12,897 nt of DNA from Spirochaetota bacterium. GTDB lineage: Bacteria > Spirochaetota > UBA4802 > JAFGJZ01. Location: positions 1 through 12,897 of the forward strand of contig JAEWVL010000202.1 of the NCBI GenBank assembly GCA_023396665.1, given 5' to 3'. Below the pieces are notes generated by a model. It ran no database searches and had not been told where the DNA came from. It saw only the letters and a program-made list of their open reading frames with translations. Every line of letters starts with the position of its first letter. Position 1 is the first letter of the stretch. Positions 5,968 through 12,897 of this stretch are shown here, in pieces. The translations under genes were made by a program, and so were the position numbers.

Positions 5968-7499
5968 TTCTTCTCATCCACAATTTTGGAGTTGATCGAT
6001 TTGTTGATTTCAAACAGCAGAATATCATGATAGACGGGTTTGGAAACGTAGGCGTCAAATCCGGCCCGGATGACCTCGCTGACCTGTTCGGGGGTTTCGC
6101 GTGCGGTGACCGCGATCAGCGGTATTCCCGCGTGGATGGGGTTTGCTCTGATTTTTTGCAGAACCTCCATGCCGCTCATGCCCGGCATTTCAATATCCAG
6201 CAGAACGGCGGCGACCTGTGCTTGCTCCAGTGCGCGAAGACCTGTTTCTCCGTCATAGGCGGACAGCACTTCGAAATCGTCCTCAAGTATCATGCGAATG
6301 GTTTCACAGCTTGAAACATCGTCGTCTATGACCAGAATCCGTGCGGGTGTATCGACGCATTTCTCCCCGGCATATGAATCGTTTTTCGCCTGAAGCTTCT
6401 GATGTGACAGGGGGATACAAAACTGTACACTGGTTCCGCTGCCCGCAGTGCTTTTCATTTCGATCGTTCCCTTCATCATCTGCACCAGCCGTTTGCAAAG
6501 GGTCAGTCCCAGACCTGTTCCCTTGTAATGTTTTGCCAGACCCGAGTCGGCCTGCGTGAACAGATCAAACATCGATTCCATTTCAGCTTCGCTGATGCCG
6601 ATTCCCGTGTCTGTGACCGAAACACTTAATATTTCATCGTCATATTTGTATTTGATGTTGATCTGGCCGTGTTCGGTGAATTTCGCGGAATTATCAGCCA
6701 GATGAAAGATGATCTGCTGCAGTTTCTCCGGGTCGCCAATCAGCGAGTTACAGGGCGCTTCAATTTCCTGTTTAAATTCTATGTCACTGCCTTTGAGACG
6801 GGGAATGATTTTTTTTTCTATGTCTGCGGCCAGGTCGCGCAGAGAAAATATGCTGTCATGCGGCTGCACCCGTCCGGCCTCGATTCTGGCGAGGTCGAGC
6901 AGATCGTCGATGAGCGTGAGAAGCGTTTCTCCGCTTGAATGAATCAGTTCGAGTCCCTCTTTTTGCTTCTCGCTCAGATTCTGCGCCTTGTGTTCGCGCA
7001 GCAGCCTGGAAATGCCGAGTACCGCGTTCATCGGCGTCCGTATCTCGTGGCTCATGTTTGCGAGAAATTCTGATTTCGCCCTGTTTGCCCGTTCCGCCTC
7101 GTCCCTGGCGTTCAGTGCGTCTCTTTCGGCGGTTTTTATTTTTGTTATATCGGCAAAAAACGCGCTGAAATGAGCTGCGGCCGGTGAAAAAACCCAGATT
7201 GAAAACCATCGGTCCAGACTCTGGAAATAGTGTTCAAAGCTGATCTCTTTGCCGGTTCCGTCGCTTTGTGCGTATATGAGAATCAGTTTTTTCAGATCAT
7301 CGTCAATTTGCGGAAAGAGTTCCCTCGCCCGGTGATTGATGAGCGCCTCTTTTTCAAGTGCGCACATAGTTTCCAGTGCGGAATTGACCTCAAGAAACAC
7401 AAAATCACAGGGCTCACCTTCAGCGTTCACGACTATCCGGCTGAACGCGAAAGGTACAGGCAGCGTTTGGATGATATTTCGATAGTCTATCTCATACAT
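5964..7499 (-). CDS. soluble hybrid histidine kinase, PAS-HisKA-HATPase-REC
   Basis: The frame opens at TTG 7523, but ATG 7499 is preferred: from there the protein (511 residues) begins MYEIDYRN and aligns with MGDIAYRE at the start of the adjacent large kinase. Neither start has a clear ribosome site, so coupling to the upstream stop (7513-7515) is likely. Order from the ATG: PAS-like domain (about 5-122), short coiled linker, HisKA with SEFLANMSHEIRTP and phospho-His151, HATPase_c with N-box Asn270, DTGIGI (297-302) and GTGLGL (327-332), then a receiver (about 387-505) with an Asp-Asp-Asp cluster at 392-394, phospho-acceptor Asp435 and Lys487-Pro488. There is no transmembrane segment, so it senses a cytoplasmic signal. 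It has no HPt domain of its own and probably passes phosphate through the HPt of the large kinase or an external one. Confidence 0.92.
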   Translation of the reverse strand: MYEIDYRNIIQTLPVPFAFSRIVVNAEGEPCDFVFLEVNSALETMCALEKEALINHRARELFPQIDDDLKKLILIYAQSDGTGKEISFEHYFQSLDRWFSIWVFSPAAAHFSAFFADITKIKTAERDALNARDEAERANRAKSEFLANMSHEIRTPMNAVLGISRLLREHKAQNLSEKQKEGLELIHSSGETLLTLIDDLLDLARIEAGRVQPHDSIFSLRDLAADIEKKIIPRLKGSDIEFKQEIEAPCNSLIGDPEKLQQIIFHLADNSAKFTEHGQINIKYKYDDEILSVSVTDTGIGISEAEMESMFDLFTQADSGLAKHYKGTGLGLTLCKRLVQMMKGTIEMKSTAGSGTSVQFCIPLSHQKLQAKNDSYAGEKCVDTPARILVIDDDVSSCETIRMILEDDFEVLSAYDGETGLRALEQAQVAAVLLDIEMPGMSGMEVLQKIRANPIHAGIPLIAVTARETPEQVSEVIRAGFDAYVSKPVYHDILLFEINKSINSKIVDEKK

Positions 7500-7512
7500 A
7501 TAGGTATACTGT

Positions 7513-10500
7513 TCAACTTTCAAGTATGCTTTTCAACAACAATTCAAGTTTATTCCATTCTGTTTTGATTTGTGCGAGTAGATTTTCCCGTTCTTTCACA
7601 ATTTCGAATTTGGCCTCGCTTTCGCTTGCGAATGCGGCCAAAGCGGAAAAGCACATATTAAGTGATGCCCCCTTGAGTTTGTGGCTGAGCTGTCGAAACC
7701 GGGTCTGATCATTTTGCGTGTGCGCATTCTCAAGCTGCTCAATGGTCTGGGAAAACTGTGATACACTCATCTGTACAAGGGTTAAGAAATTTTTTCTGTT
7801 GCTGTTCAGGCGTTTCAGAAGTTGCTCGCTGTCGAAATGTTCATTCTGATCCGTTTCGGCCCCGGCCTTTCTTGTTTTCATCTCCGCTTTGTTCAGGTAT
7901 TTGTTCAGTATGTTTTCCAGCAGTTCATAATCGACTGGTTTTGACAGGTAGTCATCCATTCCCGCCGCAAGACACTTCTCTTTCTCTGCCGTGGTCACGC
8001 CGGCGGTCAGTGCGATGATCGGTACCTGTGCCCCGCCATCGAGTGCGCGAATCGCCCGGCTGGCGCTATAGCCGTCCATCTCCGGCATCTGAATATCCAT
8101 CAGAACAATATCAGCGGGGTGTTGTCTGAAAGCCTCAACCGCCTCTTTGCCGTTTGTGCATTCAACAAAGTCCAGATCCTGCATCAGTTCGTCGATCATG
8201 GCCTTTATCAGTACGGTATTCATTGCGACATCTTCCGCGATAAGAATGGTTCTGCGCTTATGCTTTTCTCCCGTAATCGGCAGGGGCTTTACCCTGCTGT
8301 TCCGGTCCTCGATAAAAGGGCTGTCGAGGTTTTGCAAAAAGCGAAACAGCTCGTCCATTTTTACCGGCTTGATCAGATTGAAACGTACACCCATTTTTCT
8401 GCATTCATCATGCAGATGCTGATCGTCAGATGACGAATGAAGAAGAATAATCGGAATTGTTTGTCCGTCGATCATGAGCTGTGTACGTATTTTACGGATA
8501 ATTTCCAGTCCGTCCATATAGGGCATGTGGTAATCGACGATTATCAGGTCGAAATTCGTATCTTCTTCGAGCAGACGCAGGGCTGAAATGCCGTCGGCTC
8601 TGCCCTCAAAACTGATGCCCCAGTAAGTGAACATGCCTTCGAGAATCATCCGGTTGTTGTCGTTGTCGTCGATCACCAGCGCGCGTGAAGGGGAAAGTCT
8701 CTTCGCGTCGGATAAACTTTCCGCTCTGTCATATCCGCACTCGACCGAGAAGAAGAAACGGCTTCCTTTGCCGGCTTCACTTTCCACACCGATTTTTCCG
8801 CCCATTTTTTCTGCAAGCAGATTCGATATGACAAGGCCGAGTCCCGTTCCTCCGAAACGGCGTGTGATCGAGCTGTCAGCCTGCGAAAAAGCCTTGAACA
8901 GCCTGTCCATTCTGTCGGCTTCGATTCCAACGCCGGTGTCGCTGACGGAAAAGTCGAAACGGCCTGTTTTATCGTCAAGCCCCTCGAAATCCAGTTTGAG
9001 CAGCACCTCTCCCCTGGGGGTGAATTTGACGGCATTACTCAGAAGATTGACGAGAATCTGCTTAAGCCGTACGCTGTCTACTTGCGCATAACGTGGTATA
9101 TCCGGGCGGATATTCACAAGCAGTTCCAGGTTTTTCTGTGATGCGTGAAATTTTATGATATCCGCCGACTGCTCTACGAGCTCGATGATATCAGTTCTGA
9201 TGATCTCCAGATCGAGCCTGCCGGCCTCGATTTTGGAAAAATCGAGTATGTCATTGATTATTCCCAATAAGGCCTGTGCCGATATGCTGGCGTTGTGCGT
9301 GTACTGCTGCTGCAGCGAATTCAGCGATGTTTTCAGCAGCAGCTCGGTAAAGCCGATTACCGCGTTGAGCGGTGTGCGTATCTCGTGGCTCATATTCGCG
9401 AGAAATTCCGACTTTGCCCTGGTCGCTTCTTCGGCTTTTTCCCTGAGCATGTCTGATTGCTGCAGGGCGATAATGAGTTGCTCTTCGGCTCGTTTGCGTT
9501 CGGTCAGGTCTGTCATTACTGTCAGTGAAAAAATCTGTCCCTGGCTCTGAATTATCTCTCCTGAGAAAAGACCGTCAAGAATGCTGCCGGTTTTCGTTCT
9601 CACCTTCATCTCGACGTTCGATATGCGTCCCTGATCTTTCAGTTGACGGACTATTTCTTTTCGCTGTTCGGGTTCTGCAAACAAACCGAGTTCTTCGGGG
9701 CTTTTGCCGATAACCTCGTCGCCGCTGTAACCGAGTGTTTTCAGAAACGATTCGTTGACCTCGCTGAAAACACCCTGCGGATGAACGGACAGAGCCATAA
9801 GCGCAGGATTCAGCCGGAACAGCTTGTCGAATTTCTGCAGAGCGGCCTGTTCTTTTGAAATATCCTTCGATATGCCGAAAATGCACGGAACCTGGTTCCA
9901 TTGACCGGGCCAGATTCGTGTTTCTACAGGAACCAGGTATCCCCCCTTGGCACAGAGGGGAAGGGGACAGGAGGTTCTTTTTTCAGCAAACATTTCGGCG
10001 AAAATCTGTTCGGCTTCGGCGCGCATGTTTTTCGCATGCACATCGAGTACATGCATGGAAGCCAGTTCCTCTTTGCTGTACCCCAGTTTGGATGATACTG
10101 CGCTGTTTGTATAAAAAATTTTTCCCTTGTCATTCGCGATGAAGATCATGTCGTCTATCGTTTCAAAGAAAAGCCGGAAGTTGCGTTCGCTTGCCGCGAG
10201 CCGTTTCTCGATATTCTTGCGTTCGCTGATATCCTCCATCATCGTATAGACGCTTGTCACCTCTCCTTTCTCATCGCAGAGCGGGATAAGGTAGGATGAG
10301 AGATATGACTGAAGTCCCCATTTTGAGCTGTATTCAATTTCCATTCGTGTGATGGATTTTGTGCGAACCGTTTCGCTGAATTTCATGGCATAGCCGTTGT
10401 TCACCAGCGGCGGGAAATGCAGAACGTTGATTTTTTTTGTTTCATCGAGTGAAGGTGAACCGAGCAGCTCAAGCAAACGGCTGTTGCCGTCGATGATGTT

Positions 10501-11685
10501 TCCGTCTGTATTGGCGATATATATCCCCATCGGTGAGTTTTCAAAGAGAAGTCTGAACTGTTTCTCGCGGGTTGCTCTTTCATCTTCGGCGCTTCTGCGT
10601 CTGTCGATATCGACGAGAACGCCGACAACACGTTTTGCTTCACTGCTTTCGGTTTCAGAATAACTTTTCCCCTTCGCCGAAACCCACTTGTATGTGCCAT
10701 CTGCACAGAGAAAGCGCAATTCGAGATCGTAGGTATTTTCTGTTTTCATGCACCCGTCGATAGCTTTTTTGAGCTGCTTTTTATCGTCGGGATGGACAAG
10801 CTTGTAGATGGTTTCAATGTTTTGGGCTATTGCCCCCGGTCTGTAGCCGAGCATTGTGTAAAAGGTATGGCTGAGGAAGGTTTCGTTTTTTGCGGATTTC
10901 CAGTCCCAAAAACCGTGTTCGCCCGCTTCCATGACAAGTTCCAGACGGTCACGGCTCTCGCGAAGTTCACGTTCCATCTGTTTTTGCCTCGTCACGTCAC
11001 GCGCGGCCGCATAAATCAGATTGCCGTGAGGATGTGATCGCCATTCAATGTAATGGTAGCTGCCGTCGCTGTCACGGTAACGATTTACAAAATTGAGTAC
11101 CTCCTGATTCGCGGCAAGCTGTGAAATTGCCTCCATAGTCGCTTCCAAATCGTCGGGATGCACGAATTCAAGAAATTTGTGCCGCATCAGCTCTTCGATG
11201 CTGTACCCGAGAACCTTCTCCCATTCCCGGTTGACCTTGATGAAATTTCCTTCGGTGTCCGCAATACACAGAAGATCCAGGTTGATCGTAAAAAAGCCCT
11301 CCAGTTCCGCCGCCTGTTTTTTCTCTGCCGTCAGATCGATGAATATCGTTGTGAAATTATCTTTACTGTGCGAATAGGCATGAATACGGAACCATTTGCC
11401 GAGATGTTCAGTGTATTGTTCAAAGGAAAGGCTTTTGCGGTTTTCGGCGATATCGGCGTAAAATTCGATCCAGTCAAAACTGTCTTTATTGATCGCCGGC
11501 ATCGCATCGCGAACCGTGTGCCCGACCAGATCTTCTTTTTTCAGTCCGGTCATCTGTGAGAAAGCGTCATTGACTTCGGTAAAGCGGTAATCCACAGCCT
11601 TTCCGTCGCCGTTTCTGATTATCCGATGGGTGGCGTAGGCGAAAGGGGCGTTATAAAGAATTTCCCTGTAAGCTATATCTCCCAT
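7513..11685 (-). CDS. large soluble hybrid histidine kinase, 6xPAS-HisKA-HATPase-REC-REC-HPt
   Basis: First gene of the operon. ATG 11685 is chosen (1390 residues) because AAAGGA (11697-11692) sits six bases before it; the frame runs on to TTG 11703 without support. Six PAS/PAC modules are readable at about 6-123, 131-236, 245-366, 376-491, 499-611 and 617-734, several ending in the DIT/DIS/DLTERK-type junction. After a coiled linker come HisKA with MSHEIRTP and phospho-His767, then HATPase_c with Asn884, DTGVGI (916-921) and GTGLGL (946-951). The first receiver has Asp1006/Asp1007, phospho-acceptor Asp1051 and Lys1106-Pro. The second has Glu1151/Asp1152, phospho-acceptor Asp1197 and Lys1249-Pro. 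The C-terminal HPt (about 1284-1385) carries LSHKLKGAS with phospho-His1335. No membrane segment is present, so the signal is intracellular; no LOV cysteine motif is seen and ligands cannot be told. This is the only HPt in the operon. Confidence 0.95.
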   Translation of the reverse strand: MGDIAYREILYNAPFAYATHRIIRNGDGKAVDYRFTEVNDAFSQMTGLKKEDLVGHTVRDAMPAINKDSFDWIEFYADIAENRKSLSFEQYTEHLGKWFRIHAYSHSKDNFTTIFIDLTAEKKQAAELEGFFTINLDLLCIADTEGNFIKVNREWEKVLGYSIEELMRHKFLEFVHPDDLEATMEAISQLAANQEVLNFVNRYRDSDGSYHYIEWRSHPHGNLIYAAARDVTRQKQMERELRESRDRLELVMEAGEHGFWDWKSAKNETFLSHTFYTMLGYRPGAIAQNIETIYKLVHPDDKKQLKKAIDGCMKTENTYDLELRFLCADGTYKWVSAKGKSYSETESSEAKRVVGVLVDIDRRRSAEDERATREKQFRLLFENSPMGIYIANTDGNIIDGNSRLLELLGSPSLDETKKINVLHFPPLVNNGYAMKFSETVRTKSITRMEIEYSSKWGLQSYLSSYLIPLCDEKGEVTSVYTMMEDISERKNIEKRLAASERNFRLFFETIDDMIFIANDKGKIFYTNSAVSSKLGYSKEELASMHVLDVHAKNMRAEAEQIFAEMFAEKRTSCPLPLCAKGGYLVPVETRIWPGQWNQVPCIFGISKDISKEQAALQKFDKLFRLNPALMALSVHPQGVFSEVNESFLKTLGYSGDEVIGKSPEELGLFAEPEQRKEIVRQLKDQGRISNVEMKVRTKTGSILDGLFSGEIIQSQGQIFSLTVMTDLTERKRAEEQLIIALQQSDMLREKAEEATRAKSEFLANMSHEIRTPLNAVIGFTELLLKTSLNSLQQQYTHNASISAQALLGIINDILDFSKIEAGRLDLEIIRTDIIELVEQSADIIKFHASQKNLELLVNIRPDIPRYAQVDSVRLKQILVNLLSNAVKFTPRGEVLLKLDFEGLDDKTGRFDFSVSDTGVGIEADRMDRLFKAFSQADSSITRRFGGTGLGLVISNLLAEKMGGKIGVESEAGKGSRFFFSVECGYDRAESLSDAKRLSPSRALVIDDNDNNRMILEGMFTYWGISFEGRADGISALRLLEEDTNFDLIIVDYHMPYMDGLEIIRKIRTQLMIDGQTIPIILLHSSSDDQHLHDECRKMGVRFNLIKPVKMDELFRFLQNLDSPFIEDRNSRVKPLPITGEKHKRRTILIAEDVAMNTVLIKAMIDELMQDLDFVECTNGKEAVEAFRQHPADIVLMDIQMPEMDGYSASRAIRALDGGAQVPIIALTAGVTTAEKEKCLAAGMDDYLSKPVDYELLENILNKYLNKAEMKTRKAGAETDQNEHFDSEQLLKRLNSNRKNFLTLVQMSVSQFSQTIEQLENAHTQNDQTRFRQLSHKLKGASLNMCFSALAAFASESEAKFEIVKERENLLAQIKTEWNKLELLLKSILES

Positions 11686-11691
11686 TTTTTG

Positions 11692-11697
11692 TCCTTT
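11692..11697 (-). promoter_or_regulatory. ribosome-binding site fixing the large kinase start
   Basis: AAAGGA on the - strand lies six bases before ATG 11685. It rules against the upstream TTG at 11703, which would place this site inside the coding region. Confidence 0.75.
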
Positions 11698-11717
11698 GTT
11701 CAAATATTTATCTGTTC

Positions 11718-11746
11718 AATATGAGACCGGGAAAAGGGATTTTCAA
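11718..11746 (-). promoter_or_regulatory. putative promoter of the phosphorelay operon
   Basis: On the - strand TTGAAA (11746-11741) and CATATT (11723-11718) are 17 bp apart, matching the sigma70 boxes at 5/6 and 4/6. Transcription would start near 11711, giving a short leader that includes the AAAGGA site. No other promoter-like pair is seen closer to the start, and none is needed inside the operon because all its genes overlap or nearly overlap. Confidence 0.5.
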
Positions 11747-11796
11747 TGATTTGTGTAAGCGGTTTATATCACTTTCCGCCGGATACGGCCCAGTTT

Positions 11797-11833
11797 CATT
11801 GCGCTGCAATGGGCACAGTAAAGTTCTTGCCCA
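11797..11833. promoter_or_regulatory. overlapping palindromes, possible operator for the LytTR promoter
   Basis: CATTGC (11797-11802) and GCAATG (11806-11811) form a six-pair inverted repeat with spacer GCT. Overlapping it, TGGGCA (11810-11815) and TGCCCA (11828-11833) form a second one whose right arm covers the candidate -35 box. Between them ACAGTAAAG (11815-11823) resembles a LytTR/AgrA half-site. A weaker CAGTTT lies 24 bases upstream, but that spacing is longer than usual for LytTR repeats. Confidence 0.3.
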
Positions 11834-11855
11834 ATCGCGGCTTGTCCTTTATTAT
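11827..11855 (+). promoter_or_regulatory. putative promoter of the LytTR gene pair
   Basis: TTGCCC (11827-11832) and TATTAT (11850-11855) are exactly 17 bp apart and match sigma70 consensus at 4/6 and 5/6. Transcription would begin about 11862, giving a leader of roughly 105 nt before ATG 11967. Confidence 0.5.
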
Positions 11856-11863
11856 AGCGGTGT

Positions 11864-11917
11864 TGCGGATGCCCGGGGCCTGTGGACGTATTTGTGACTG
11901 CGATAGCAGTATCCGCA
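11864..11917 (+). ncRNA. possible structured 5' leader of the LytTR gene
   Basis: TGCGGAT (11864-11870) is fully complementary to ATCCGCA (11911-11917), closing a 40-nt interior. Inside, ACTGC (11897-11901) and GCAGT (11906-11910) form a second stem with loop GATA, directly adjacent to the outer helix. The outer helix would begin within a few bases of the predicted transcription start. I do not recognise a known riboswitch; whether the RNA is functional is open. Confidence 0.3.
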
Positions 11918-11966
11918 TCTGGTCGTGTAAGAAAGATTCGCTATTTATGTGTTGTGAGATGTTCTG

Positions 11967-12503
11967 ATGAAAGTGCGTTATTCGGGTCATGCCTTGAGAG
12001 GCAATTGTGAAGCGGCCGGACTGGAGATTTCGGACGAAGGCTCGATTACGCTTGTTGAGCGGGGTGAGCCCTTGCCCTCTTCAGGGCTGTGTCTGCTTTT
12101 TGACGGGGATTGTCTGTCGCAAGCGCTGCAGTTTCTGAAACAGGGGCGCAAGAACGAACAGTCACCTTCCTCTGATTTTATTCCCTGCCGCGACGATGAG
12201 CGAATAGTGCTGATAAAAAGCGCTGACATCGAATTTGTCAGTGCCGACGGCGACAGCGTTGTATGCAACCTGCGTGACGGGAGAACGCTCGATGTGAAGA
12301 AAAAACTCTATGAACTCGAGTCCGTCCTTTTTGACAGGGGCTTTTTCCGTGTAAACAAGTCGGCGCTTGTCAATGTTCTCGAGATCAAGGATATATCTCC
12401 CTGGTTCGGGGGCAGGCTTCTTCTTCGTCTGAAAAACGGAAGGGATGAGATTGAAGTCTCACGCAAATATGTGGCTGATTTCAAGGAGTATCTCGGTGTT
12501 TAA
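11967..12503 (+). CDS. LytTR-family DNA-binding transcriptional regulator without receiver domain
   Basis: A 178-residue regulator. The C-terminal part (about 80-178) is a LytTR domain: ERIVLIKSADIEFVSADGD (78-96), a YELESVL helix, then FFRVNKSALVNVLEIKDI (126-143) matching the F-x-R-x-H/N-K-S-x-x-V-N core, and EIEVSRKYVADFKEYL at the end. The N-terminal 70 residues are not a receiver: there is no acidic pocket and they are too short. They show no family I know, although CLLFDGDCLSQALQFLKQ (42-59) could form a small strand-helix unit. Activity is therefore unlikely to be set by phosphorylation. The start ATG 11967 has only a weak GTGAGA upstream. It overlaps by 8 nt the membrane protein gene that follows, a layout typical of LytTR regulator plus membrane inhibitor pairs. 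Confidence 0.88.
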   Translation: MKVRYSGHALRGNCEAAGLEISDEGSITLVERGEPLPSSGLCLLFDGDCLSQALQFLKQGRKNEQSPSSDFIPCRDDERIVLIKSADIEFVSADGDSVVCNLRDGRTLDVKKKLYELESVLFDRGFFRVNKSALVNVLEIKDISPWFGGRLLLRLKNGRDEIEVSRKYVADFKEYLGV

Positions 12504-12897
12504 TGGAAAAAACAGCAAGCTCGGCTCCGATACCATTCTTAAAGATCTTTTTCTGATTCTCTGCGTTTCAGCGCTGATCGGCATGCTGGTCGGTTTGCCC
12601 ATCGTCATCGTCGAGACGCTTCGCGGCAGCGGCTCCATTGTTTCCGGTATAGTGCGCAGCGGCCTCACCGCGGTAGCGATCGGTATTTGCGCATCGGTAG
12701 CCTTTATCGTTTTGTTCAGAACCATTGCGCTTAAACCCGTTTACAGCTTTGTTTCCGTATTTGTCATCATTCTTGCCGGCACCGTCGGTGGAGCGCTTCT
12801 GAACGGTGTCAGTTCATTTGCGATGATCCTCCTCATGTGTTGTGTGGCCGAAATGCTGGGTTTGCTCTTTTGTCTGTATATGTTCAAAACTACGAGC
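12496..12897 (+). CDS. four-helix membrane protein, LytTR partner, cut by window end
   Basis: The frame opens at GTG 12496 with a strong AAGGAG (12483-12488) seven bases before it, and runs without stop to the window edge (134 codons). It overlaps the LytTR stop (12501-12503) by 8 nt; the only nearby ATG (12503) is in another frame and stops after 17 codons. Four strongly hydrophobic segments are visible at about residues 14-39, 56-77, 83-105 and 107-130, with short charged links (ETLRGSGS at 40-47, RTIALKP at 75-81). Size and topology resemble the DUF3021 and other small membrane proteins found beside LytTR regulators, where the membrane protein binds and inhibits the regulator. Membership of DUF3021 itself is not proven by any motif I can name. 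Confidence 0.8.
   Translation, partial: MFNGKNSKLGSDTILKDLFLILCVSALIGMLVGLPIVIVETLRGSGSIVSGIVRSGLTAVAIGICASVAFIVLFRTIALKPVYSFVSVFVIILAGTVGGALLNGVSSFAMILLMCCVAEMLGLLFCLYMFKTTS

Noticed and set aside
7500..7523. TTG 7523 start for the small kinase
   Set aside because: No ribosome site, a rarer start codon, and the homologous N-terminus of the neighbouring kinase begins at the residue encoded by ATG 7499. It remains possible through coupling.
8627..9091. 154-codon open frame on the + strand antisense to the large kinase
   Set aside because: It covers conserved HATPase and receiver sequence on the other strand; a shadow frame.

Overview
The window looks like a free-living Gram-negative-type bacterium of moderate GC content. 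It has large soluble multi-PAS hybrid histidine kinases, a cell-wall amidase-like protein of the DUF1460 family, and a YhhQ queuosine-precursor transporter under a preQ1 riboswitch. Overall style (stacked PAS domains, REC-GGDEF output, GTG starts, short or overlapping gene spacing) would suit a spirochaete or a similar phylum. There is no rRNA or phylogenetic marker, so this is only a guess.

Layout. (1) 1-1966, + strand: the 3' end of a DUF1460 amidase-like gene overlaps by 4 nt a gene for an exported protein of unknown family carrying two adjacent EF-hand-like loops. (2) 1967-2098: GC-rich convergent junction. (3) 2099-2749, - strand: YhhQ/VUT-family transporter. Its leader (2760-2794) matches the translational preQ1-I riboswitch architecture almost base for base and contains the Shine-Dalgarno sequence. 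(4) 2975-4484, + strand: an alpha/beta hydrolase with a hydrophobic N-terminus, then a VOC/glyoxalase-fold protein. A 23-nt inverted repeat straddles the VOC stop codon. (5) 4485-4681: AT-rich spacer with a tandem 10-bp repeat and small inverted repeats. (6) 11685 down to 4682, - strand: a tight four-gene signalling operon. In order it encodes a 6xPAS-HisKA-HATPase-REC-REC-HPt kinase, a PAS-HisKA-HATPase-REC kinase, a stand-alone REC protein and a REC-GGDEF diguanylate cyclase. (7) 11686-11966: divergent promoter region with palindromes and a probable structured leader. (8) 11967 to the right edge, + strand: a LytTR DNA-binding protein overlapping by 8 nt a four-helix membrane protein cut by the window end.

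How it works together. The four-gene operon reads as a complete phosphorelay. Two kinases share a related N-terminal PAS domain, only one HPt is encoded, and the outputs are a REC-only protein and a c-di-GMP synthase with intact active and inhibitory sites. The LytTR plus membrane-protein pair at the right edge resembles LytTR regulatory systems, in which a membrane protein holds a LytTR activator in check. The queuosine transporter is likely switched off at translation when preQ1 is plentiful. Among the regulatory RNAs, the riboswitch with its abutting hairpin and the LytTR leader are the points most worth following up. I saw no mobile element, CRISPR array, tRNA or rRNA.
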